In this document: piece after piece, positions 1 through 5,512 of the stretch
Layout of the letters: each line of letters begins with the position of its first letter
How positions within the stretch are numbered: the stretch's first letter is position 1
DNA from: JBAZOJ01 sp041648755
GTDB taxonomy: Bacteria > Planctomycetota > B143-G9
Direction: 5' to 3'
DNA length: 5,512 nt
Assembly: GCA_041648755.1 (NCBI GenBank)
Contig: JBAZOJ010000236.1
Coordinates: forward strand, 1 to 5,512
Translations under genes and position numbers: made by a program
Notes under the pieces: generated by a model
Told to the model about the DNA's origin: nothing
Seen by the model: the letters and a program-made list of their open reading frames with translations, nothing else
Database searches by the model: none

Positions 1-376
1 CGCTTCATCCCGGAGATCTCGCAAAGGAAGCGCTCCATCCGGTACAGAACTTCCAGCGCGCCCTGGCAGCCTTCCTCGGGCATCAGCGGATGCAGGCCGC
101 CAAATCCGTACAGGTCGCAGGCCTCTTCGTTGATTTTCGGGTTGTACTTCATAGTGCACGAGCCCAACGGGTAGAAGCCGTTGTCAACGCCGTAATTACG
201 CCGTGACAGCGCGGTGAAGTGGCGGACCACGTCAACCTCGCCGATCTCCGGCAGTCGGGGTGGCTCGTGGCGGATTACAGATGCGGGCCACAGCTTGTTG
301 ATGTCGGCAGCGGGCACGTCAAGCGGGCTCAATGCCACGCCGTTGCGGCCGGCAACGCTCTTTTCGAATATCAGTT

Positions 377-380
<4 letters not shown>
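1..380 (-). CDS. gcvPB: Glycine dehydrogenase (decarboxylating) subunit 2, N-terminal part (cut by window edge)
   Basis: This is the beta subunit of the split P-protein of the glycine cleavage system. With GcvPA it decarboxylates glycine using PLP and passes the aminomethyl group to the lipoyl arm of GcvH in the cytoplasm. The first 126 residues are visible. They begin MKLIFEKSVAGRNGVALSP and contain the family block YPLGSCTMKYNPK at about residues 70-82, followed by GGLHPLMPEEGCQG at 94-107. Full-length relatives have roughly 480-500 residues, so about three quarters, including the PLP-binding lysine, lies left of position 1. The start ATG (378-380) overlaps the gcvPA stop in an ATGA arrangement. 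A GGGAGG ribosome-binding site (385-390) lies five bases upstream, inside gcvPA. The overlap suggests translational coupling of the two subunits. Identification is secure from the N-terminal motifs and the neighbours. Confidence 0.95.
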
Positions 381-1717
<1,337 letters not shown>

Positions 1718-1729
1718 GGTGTTCCTCCG

Positions 1730-2101
1730 TTATTCGGAGATCAGCTTCTGGTACTGCTCTTCGGTAAGAAGTTGGTTCAATTCTGCCGGCTTGGAGATGC
1801 GGACCTTTACGATCCAGCCTTCGCCGTGCGCGTCCTTGTTCAGGAGTTCAGGGGCATCGGCAAGCTTGTCGTTGACTTCGACTACCTCGCCGCTCATCGG
1901 GGCGTAGATATCGGAAGCGGCCTTGACGGACTCGACGCTGCCGAAGGGCGAACCGGCCTGCACGGCCGTGCCTGCATCGGGTGCCTCGACGTGCACGATG
2001 TCGCCGAGTTCGTGCTGCGCGTGGTCTGATATGCCGAATGCGGCTATGTCGCCGTCAACCGAAACCCACTCGTGAGACTTGGTGTACCTGCGGTCGGCCA
2101 T
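1730..2101 (-). CDS. gcvH: Glycine cleavage system H protein (lipoyl carrier)
   Basis: GcvH is the mobile carrier of the glycine cleavage system. Its lipoylated lysine takes the aminomethyl group from the P-protein and presents it to the T-protein, then is reoxidised by the L-protein. The protein has 123 residues, close to the usual 125-130. It opens MADRRYTKSHEWV, the typical H-protein beginning. The lipoylation block is GSVESVKAASDIYAP with the modified lysine at K60, and the conserved NDKLADAPELLNKDAHGEGW stretch follows. The reading frame stays open upstream to 2332, but the ATG at 2099-2101 is chosen: it gives the family N-terminus and has AAGGAG (minus-strand reading of 2108-2113) six bases before it. 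It is the first gene of the operon, directly behind a strong predicted promoter. gcvT is not adjacent upstream. Confidence 0.97.
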   Translation of the reverse strand: MADRRYTKSHEWVSVDGDIAAFGISDHAQHELGDIVHVEAPDAGTAVQAGSPFGSVESVKAASDIYAPMSGEVVEVNDKLADAPELLNKDAHGEGWIVKVRISKPAELNQLLTEEQYQKLISE

Positions 2102-2127
2102 TGATGACTCCTTTTCTGACGAAAGCG

Positions 2128-2158
2128 TCCGGGGCATTTTATGCGGTCTCTGTCCGGA
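2128..2158 (-). promoter_or_regulatory. Possible stem-loop in the gcvH leader
   Basis: TCCGG (2128-2132) pairs with CCGGA (2154-2158), and inside it GCAT (2134-2137) pairs with ATGC (2141-2144), separated by an unpaired strand that reads GGACAGAG in the gcvH transcript. The structure ends about 14 bases before the gcvH ribosome-binding site. GGACAGAG recalls part of the glycine riboswitch core, but the other conserved blocks of that aptamer are absent, so I call only a possible structured leader. Confidence 0.25.
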
Positions 2159-2178
2159 TTCAACCAAGCGTTTTGAAT
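2158..2178. repeat. Inverted repeat ATTCAA-N9-TTGAAT in the divergent control region
   Basis: ATTCAA (2158-2163) and TTGAAT (2173-2178) are exact inverted copies around nine bases. The element abuts the -35 of the candidate rightward promoter and lies inside the predicted gcvH leader. It could be a repressor operator or an RNA stem. Six-base arms in an A/T-richer patch could also arise by chance. Confidence 0.3.
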
Positions 2179-2205
2179 TGAAGCCCGGCCCCTGGGGACT
2201 ATTAT
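2178..2205 (+). promoter_or_regulatory. Candidate promoter for the ECF sigma operon, overlapping the gcv promoter
   Basis: TTGAAG (2178-2183) and TATTAT (2200-2205) are separated by 16 bases. This is a moderate match to the housekeeping consensus (4 of 6 and 5 of 6). Transcription would begin near 2212, giving a short leader of about 23 nt that contains GAGG (2219-2222) as the ribosome-binding site, 12 bases before the ATG at 2235. The -10 overlaps the opposing gcv -10 (2201-2206), so one polymerase would probably exclude the other. I found no GGAAC-like ECF promoter suitably placed in front of the sigma gene, so autoregulation is not supported here. Confidence 0.45.
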
Positions 2206-2230
2206 AAGAAAAGCGCGCGAGGTGCGTCAA
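2201..2230 (-). promoter_or_regulatory. Strong sigma-70-type promoter for gcvH-gcvPA-gcvPB
   Basis: On the minus strand the sequence reads TTGACG (2230-2225), 18 bases, then TATAAT (2206-2201). This matches the housekeeping consensus at 11 of 12 positions with an acceptable spacer. Transcription would start near 2194 and leave a leader of about 93 nt before the gcvH ATG. The position makes gcvH the first gene of the operon. The -10 bases are shared with the predicted promoter of the divergent sigma gene. No start site has been measured; the call rests on sequence match and position. Confidence 0.75.
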
Positions 2231-2234
2231 AGTT

Positions 2235-2822
2235 ATGGAGAGAGTAAACGAAGGATCCGACGCGGAACTGATAAAACGGTTCCTGAAGGGCGACCGGGAA
2301 GCTCTGAGCGAGCTGGTCGACCGGCATTCCAAGACCGCGGTGAGGATCGCCTACACCGTGCTTGGAAACGAGGCTGATGCTTACGATGCAGCTCAGGATG
2401 CCTTCGTAAAAGTTCTTCGTAACCTTGAGCGCTTCAGCGGGCGGTCCTCCTTCTCTACCTGGCTGTACAGGATCGTTTACAACGCAGCCATGGATATCGG
2501 GAGAAAGCGCCGACACTTCGTCCAACATAAAGTGGACGACGACAGCGACGACCCGGATGTCGAAGCCGAAGCGCAGAACATGAGAGAGGATGGTAAGGAG
2601 CCCATGGAACAGATGCTTCGCCAGGAACGGGCGAAGTCCGTTCGTAAGTGCCTGGAACTGCTTCCCCAGAAGTACTCCGTCGTTATCAGGTTCAAGGACA
2701 TCGAAGGCCTTTCCTACGAGGAAATCGCCACTATCCTGGGAACAACAAAGGGGAACGTGATGAGCAGGCTGTTCTACGGACGCGAAAAACTGAGGGCTCT
2801 CCTCGAGAAGGAGAAAATATGA
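2235..2822 (+). CDS. ECF-family RNA polymerase sigma factor (RpoE-like)
   Basis: This 195-residue protein has the two-domain layout of extracytoplasmic-function sigma factors. Region 2 occupies about residues 10-95, with DAYDAAQDAFVKVLRNL at 48-64 and the FSTWLYRIVYNAAMDIGRKR stretch at 73-92, which covers the -10 recognition and melting surface. An acidic linker at about 100-127 (DDDSDDPDVEAEAQ) follows. Region 4 is at about 130-190: LPQKYSVVIRFKDIEGLSY leads into the helix-turn-helix YEEIATILGTTKGNVMSR (161-178), which reads the -35. The protein would direct polymerase to a small regulon when released by the anti-sigma factor encoded immediately downstream. The two genes overlap by ATGA. 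The ribosome-binding site (GAGG, 2219-2222) is modest and rather far from the ATG. The signal sensed and the exact ECF group cannot be told from this sequence alone. Confidence 0.95.
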   Translation: MERVNEGSDAELIKRFLKGDREALSELVDRHSKTAVRIAYTVLGNEADAYDAAQDAFVKVLRNLERFSGRSSFSTWLYRIVYNAAMDIGRKRRHFVQHKVDDDSDDPDVEAEAQNMREDGKEPMEQMLRQERAKSVRKCLELLPQKYSVVIRFKDIEGLSYEEIATILGTTKGNVMSRLFYGREKLRALLEKEKI

Positions 2823-3427
2823 CACGTGAAAAGTGCACCAATTCCATTCGGCGCCTGCTGTCGGCTTATGCTGACGGCGAGTTGCCTCCCGGCCGCGCCG
2901 TGAGCGTTGAGCGGCACCTCGAACAATGCGTTTCCTGCCGTGCCGAACTCGCCGACATCAATTCGCTTAAGGCCGCCGTCGCCGCCGCCCAGCCCCAATT
3001 CGATGATGCCAAGCTCAAGTCGCTCGCAACCAAGGTGCGCGTTGCGTACGAAAAATCCCCCGAGCCCCGTTTCTCCGAAGTGGTGGGGAGCTACGTCAGT
3101 TTTACCCGGGTGCGTTACGCCATCGGTGCTGTTGCCGCGCTGCTGCTGGTTGCGTTTCTCTCGTTCAACTGGGGCTTCCACCGCGGAAGTTCCACCGCCG
3201 GAGTGATCCTCAATAACCTGACATCCGACAGCGGGGCCATTACCATCGGGCCGGAAGGCGACAACTACGCTGTCATCCGGATAACGCGCCGCCCCGAAAA
3301 CGACGTAACCGTCTCAAATGTAGAAACCCCTAAGGGAACCGATTATACCGTTACCGTTGACCCCGACACCGGGACAACGGTCATCAGGTTGACCTCCCGC
3401 CCGCCCGATGAGGGGCCAAAGAAATAG
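2819..3427 (+). CDS. Membrane-anchored zinc-finger anti-sigma factor
   Basis: The 202-residue protein should hold the upstream sigma factor inactive at the inner membrane. Its cytoplasmic N-terminus carries the zinc anti-sigma signature H33-x3-C37-x2-C40 (HLEQCVSC), and C6 is placed where related proteins have a fourth ligand. The helix YADGELPPG (17-25) before it is typical of the domain. One hydrophobic segment at about 100-118 (YAIGAVAALLLVAFLSFNW) predicts a single membrane pass. The remaining 80 or so residues face outward, look rich in beta strands and match no domain I recognise; they may be the sensory part. The start ATG at 2819 overlaps the sigma stop as ATGA and has AAGGAG (2808-2813) five bases upstream. 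The frame is open further 5', but that extension lies within the sigma gene. Coupled translation would keep sigma and anti-sigma levels matched. Confidence 0.9.
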   Translation: MTREKCTNSIRRLLSAYADGELPPGRAVSVERHLEQCVSCRAELADINSLKAAVAAAQPQFDDAKLKSLATKVRVAYEKSPEPRFSEVVGSYVSFTRVRYAIGAVAALLLVAFLSFNWGFHRGSSTAGVILNNLTSDSGAITIGPEGDNYAVIRITRRPENDVTVSNVETPKGTDYTVTVDPDTGTTVIRLTSRPPDEGPKK

Positions 3428-3439
3428 GAGCCACCCTTG
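3426..3439 (+). promoter_or_regulatory. Ribosome-binding site that fixes a TTG start
   Basis: AGGAG (3426-3430) lies six bases before TTG (3437-3439). It begins inside the stop codon of the anti-sigma gene. This spacing, together with the signal peptide encoded immediately after, decides the start of the small secreted protein. Confidence 0.7.
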
Positions 3440-3919
3440 AACAAAGCGCTTGTTTTTCTAATACTCGCGGCCGTGCTGATGGCTGTTCCGTACGCGGGGG
3501 CCGAGAATAAGCCCAAGAAGGCCGACACCGCGAAATTCCTTATCCGCAATGTGTACGCCAAGAAGGCGGACAAGGAAAAAATCCCCGACGAGTTGAAAGA
3601 CATCGCCGCCGCCCTGCGCAGCGCCACAACAAACAACGTGTTCACTCTGAACAACTCTGTGAGCATCGATGCGACCATTGGCAAGAAAGCCTCGACCGAC
3701 CTCGGCGCGCAGAAGCTGTCCCTGGAGTTCGAAGGCAGCAAGTGCGTGGACAGCACTCTTACCGGCAACCTGAACATCCTCCAGAAAAAAGACGACAAGA
3801 CAACGTCCCTCCTGAAGGCCGATATCGAGATCAAGGTGGGCGCAACATTGTGCGTCAGCCTTGGCAACTTCGACGGCCAGGAGCTGATTGTCGCGATAAC
3901 CCTGAAGGAAATGAAGTAA
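3437..3919 (+). CDS. Small secreted protein of unknown function, third gene of the sigma operon
   Basis: I do not recognise this 160-residue protein as a named family. It begins with a clear signal peptide: MNK, a hydrophobic core at about 4-18, and a likely cleavage after AGA at residue 22. The mature part is lysine-rich and looks mostly beta-stranded after a short helix at about 48-64 (KIPDELKDIAAALRSAT). It has only two cysteines, C103 and C139, which could form a disulfide outside the cytoplasm. The start is TTG (3437-3439), supported by AGGAG (3426-3430) six bases upstream and by the signal peptide; no ATG fits. The ribosome-binding site overlaps the anti-sigma TAG, and the gap is nine bases, so the gene is cotranscribed. 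This is the position RseB holds in some rpoE operons, but the protein is much shorter and no RseB likeness is visible. It may modulate the anti-sigma factor or be a regulon product. Confidence 0.82.
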   Translation: MNKALVFLILAAVLMAVPYAGAENKPKKADTAKFLIRNVYAKKADKEKIPDELKDIAAALRSATTNNVFTLNNSVSIDATIGKKASTDLGAQKLSLEFEGSKCVDSTLTGNLNILQKKDDKTTSLLKADIEIKVGATLCVSLGNFDGQELIVAITLKEMK

Positions 3920-3949
3920 CGGCCTCCATTGGGTACGGTAATTTAAAAT

Positions 3950-4005
3950 AGACGGCTGCGTGATTTTGCATCGTTTTGTGGGACTTCCGCCCCCGCGCGC
4001 CGTCT
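3950..4005. repeat. Long-range inverted repeat AGACGGC...GCCGTCT in the intergenic region
   Basis: AGACGGC (3950-3956) and GCCGTCT (3999-4005) are exact inverted copies 42 bases apart. Skipping one base extends the pairing by GCG (3958-3960) with CGC (3996-3998), giving a ten-pair stem with a bulge. No run of T follows, so it is not a typical terminator. Its right arm overlaps the -10 of the candidate ECF promoter, so it could be an operator pair or a folded RNA end of the sigma operon. Confidence 0.3.
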
Positions 4006-4007
4006 GA
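3980..4007 (+). promoter_or_regulatory. Candidate ECF-sigma promoter for the metallopeptidase gene
   Basis: GGGACTT (3980-3986), a spacer of 16 bases and TCTGA (4003-4007) closely resemble the RpoE-type pattern GGAACTT-N16-TCTGA, with one mismatch in the -35 (third base G instead of A). Transcription would start near 4013, leaving about 40 nt before the ATG at 4053, which includes a good ribosome-binding site. The gene for an ECF sigma factor is three genes upstream. The promoter specificity of this particular sigma factor is unknown, so the link is inferred. Confidence 0.45.
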
Positions 4008-4010
4008 AAT

Positions 4011-4024
4011 GTGAATATGTTCAC
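4011..4024. promoter_or_regulatory. Short palindrome GTGAA-TATG-TTCAC, possible operator
   Basis: GTGAA (4011-4015) and TTCAC (4020-4024) are exact inverted copies around four bases. The element sits at the predicted transcription start of the peptidase gene, 16 bases before its ribosome-binding site. That location would suit a repressor site or a small hairpin at the RNA 5' end. Only the symmetry and the position support it. Confidence 0.3.
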
Positions 4025-4052
4025 GAAAAGCCTTCTCCCCGGAGGGTTCCGG

Positions 4053-5512
4053 ATGAGACCAATGCGAAAAATCCTGCTGCTTGCGGTGATCCTTGCCGTG
4101 CTCACTTCGCCCGCGTATGGCGAACTGCAGGACCCATACACAGACAAGGATTACGGCTTCAAGATCTCCCTGCCCAAACGCTGGGAAAGCCAGCCAATTC
4201 CGCCCTCCACGGACTATGAAGCTCTTGACATCAGCGAGGAGCAGCGCAAGCTCCTCGAAGACAAGGAGATCATCCCTCTCCTCATCAACAAGGAAAGCAA
4301 CGGCGGCACCTTCCGCATGTTCAAGCTGAAACCCGACGACTTGGAAAGTGCCGAGAAGATGGCCAGGGAGTTCGCGCGGACCAAGAACTGCGGCGAGCTG
4401 ATTGATCGTACCGAAGTGCGCCTGGGTTGCCGGAAGACCAAGATGATCTGTCTGCACTACGAGCGAAGCCAGAAGTGGTGGGACGGGACAACGATATGGG
4501 CGATTTTCTACTTCGTCGCCAACAATCCCAATGGCTCTTTCCTTCTGACCTATTTGTACGATGCCGCTATGAAGCCTTATGCTCAGGCCGTAATCGACAG
4601 TTCCAAGACCTTTGCCTACGTTGAGAAGAAAAAGGGCTCGGAGGGCGACCCCGTCGAGGATAAGTACGATCTCGCCCCCGGCTGGAAAGCCTGCAAAACC
4701 GCGAACTACTTCATCCAGTACAACGAAAAGTCCGACGAGCGCGTCAAGGAGTTCGGTCAGCGCATAGAGATGCTACACGCCGCGCACGTCAAGGTGATGC
4801 AGCCGATTCCCGAGCTTGAGGAGATGCGCCCCGTCAAGCAGCACAAGAGATTCCTCATCAAGTACTTCAAGGACTACGAGAGTTTCAGCAACTACGCCGG
4901 TGACCAGGGCATTGGCGGCGCCGCCGCCTGGTACAGCCCGGAGCAGGGCGAAATCGCATTCTTCAATATGGGCTGGAAGCGCCTGACCGCCGGAGTACTC
5001 GCGCACGAGGGCACGCACCAGTTCCTCCAGGAGTTCGTGGGCGGCCCGCGCGTTTCCTTCCACATCGCCTTCAACGAGGGTATGGCCGAGTATTTCAACG
5101 GCGCCGTTGTTGGCGACTCGTGGAAGCTCGCCATCGGCAACGTGAACCAGGACTGCGAAAACAGTGTCCGCGCCGCCATCCGTTCCGGCAAGCAATTGCA
5201 GATGCCCGAACTGGTCAAGATGACCCAGGCGCAGTACTACCAGATAGGCCGCTTCGCCTATGACCACGGCTGGGCGCTGATGTACTTCCTTCTGCATTCC
5301 AAGGACAAAAAGTACAATGTCGTCGTGACCAAGTACTTCCACACCATCCAGGGGATTGTCTTCCCGATCCTCGCCCAGTTGGCCGACAAGGGTGTTGATA
5401 TCAACAAGGGCGACAAGAAGGGCGACCCCAAGGCTACGGACAAGCCCGCTGAAAAGCCCGAGGACAAGCCCGCCGAAAAGGCTCCGGTCGACCTCAAGAG
5501 GCTCGAAACCGC
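4053..5512 (+). CDS. Secreted HExxH metallopeptidase with PsbP-like N-terminal region (cut by window edge)
   Basis: The visible 486 residues encode a probable secreted zinc peptidase. A signal peptide spans residues 1-23 (MRPMRK, a hydrophobic core, likely cleavage after AYG). Residues about 33-200 begin DYGFKISLPKRWE (33-45), the opening typical of PsbP/Mog1-like domains. After GWKACKTANYF at 210-220 comes a peptidase region with HEGTH at 318-322 (zinc ligands H318 and H322, catalytic E319) and the downstream block NEGMAEYF at 341-348, in which E342 is the likely third zinc ligand. This HExxH plus EGxAE layout recalls DUF1570 and peptidase-MA-like proteins of planctomycetes. From about 450 the chain turns into a Lys/Pro/Glu/Asp-rich tail and is still open at the window end. 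The ATG at 4053 has GGAGGG (4041-4046) six bases upstream and is preferred to the ATG at 4062. The substrate is unknown. A candidate ECF promoter precedes the gene. Confidence 0.85.
   Translation, partial: MRPMRKILLLAVILAVLTSPAYGELQDPYTDKDYGFKISLPKRWESQPIPPSTDYEALDISEEQRKLLEDKEIIPLLINKESNGGTFRMFKLKPDDLESAEKMAREFARTKNCGELIDRTEVRLGCRKTKMICLHYERSQKWWDGTTIWAIFYFVANNPNGSFLLTYLYDAAMKPYAQAVIDSSKTFAYVEKKKGSEGDPVEDKYDLAPGWKACKTANYFIQYNEKSDERVKEFGQRIEMLHAAHVKVMQPIPELEEMRPVKQHKRFLIKYFKDYESFSNYAGDQGIGGAAAWYSPEQGEIAFFNMGWKRLTAGVLAHEGTHQFLQEFVGGPRVSFHIAFNEGMAEYFNGAVVGDSWKLAIGNVNQDCENSVRAAIRSGKQLQMPELVKMTQAQYYQIGRFAYDHGWALMYFLLHSKDKKYNVVVTKYFHTIQGIVFPILAQLADKGVDINKGDKKGDPKATDKPAEKPEDKPAEKAPVDLKRLET
5439..5486 (+). 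repeat. Tandem eight-residue repeat DKPAEKPE / DKPAEKAP
   Basis: Two adjacent 24-base units encode DKPAEKPE (463-470) and DKPAEKAP (471-478) in the tail of the peptidase. The preceding residues (NKGDKKGDPKAT) have the same charged composition. Such segments are usually flexible linkers or surface tethers. Whether a further domain follows lies beyond the window. Confidence 0.7.

Noticed and set aside
2102..2194. A true glycine riboswitch upstream of gcvH
   Set aside because: Only a GGACAGAG string is present. The other conserved core segments and the tandem arrangement are missing, and the leader is short for it. It is kept only as a low-confidence structured leader.
2195..2231. An ECF-type autoregulatory promoter for the sigma gene (GGGACTA and GTCAAA)
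   Set aside because: The boxes are about nine bases too far apart, and the start site would fall inside the coding region.
2202..2825. A 207-codon open frame on the minus strand opposite the sigma gene
   Set aside because: The plus-strand product has all sigma region 2 and 4 motifs, and the antisense product resembles nothing.
3929..3949. A sigma-70 promoter using TTGGGT and TAAAAT
   Set aside because: The spacer is nine bases, far too short, and no other -35 is correctly placed.
3920..3960. A rho-independent terminator after the small secreted gene
   Set aside because: No compact GC stem followed by a T-run is visible. The only symmetry has a 42-base loop and no T-run.
3458..4147. A 229-codon open frame on the minus strand
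   Set aside because: It runs through the secreted protein gene, the control region and the peptidase start in antisense, with no family motif and no sensible promoter context.
4773..5342. A 189-codon open frame on the minus strand inside the peptidase gene
   Set aside because: The opposite strand carries the HExxH and EGxAE motifs. This frame is a shadow rich in Val/Leu/Glu/His from reversed codons.

Overview
The window reads as chromosomal DNA of a moderately GC-rich bacterium with a Gram-negative type of envelope. Two secreted proteins and a membrane-bound anti-sigma factor sit beside a housekeeping metabolic operon. The two-subunit (split) glycine decarboxylase, an ECF sigma/zinc anti-sigma pair, and a secreted HExxH peptidase with a PsbP-like N-terminal part would fit Planctomycetota or a related phylum. 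That placement is an inference from gene content only; the sequence contains no taxonomic marker. I saw no insertion sequence, CRISPR array, rRNA or tRNA.

Left half (1-2101, minus strand): a glycine cleavage operon transcribed right to left in the order gcvH, gcvPA, gcvPB, the last running off the left edge. The genes are tightly packed: 12 bases separate gcvH and gcvPA, and gcvPA and gcvPB share an ATGA overlap. GcvH carries the lipoyl arm. GcvPA and GcvPB together form the glycine decarboxylase (P-protein). gcvT is not upstream of gcvH, because a near-consensus sigma-70 promoter lies directly in front of gcvH.

Middle (2102-2234): a 133-base divergent control region. A strong leftward promoter (TTGACG-N18-TATAAT) for gcvH shares its -10 bases with a weaker rightward promoter for the sigma gene. 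The predicted gcvH leader of about 93 nt holds two inverted repeats and one fragment reminiscent of a glycine riboswitch, but not a recognisable aptamer.

Right half (2235-5512, plus strand): a compact three-gene operon followed by a peptidase gene. The operon encodes an ECF sigma factor, a single-pass anti-sigma factor with a zinc-binding HxxxCxxC motif, and a small secreted protein of unknown function that starts with TTG. After a 133-base gap comes a secreted metallopeptidase with HEGTH and a downstream glutamate ligand, open at the right edge. The gap contains GGGACTT-N16-TCTGA, which resembles the promoters read by RpoE-type ECF sigma factors, 46 bases before the peptidase start. The most interesting reading is a self-contained envelope-response module: sigma factor, membrane anti-sigma, secreted partner, and a secreted protease that the sigma factor may switch on.
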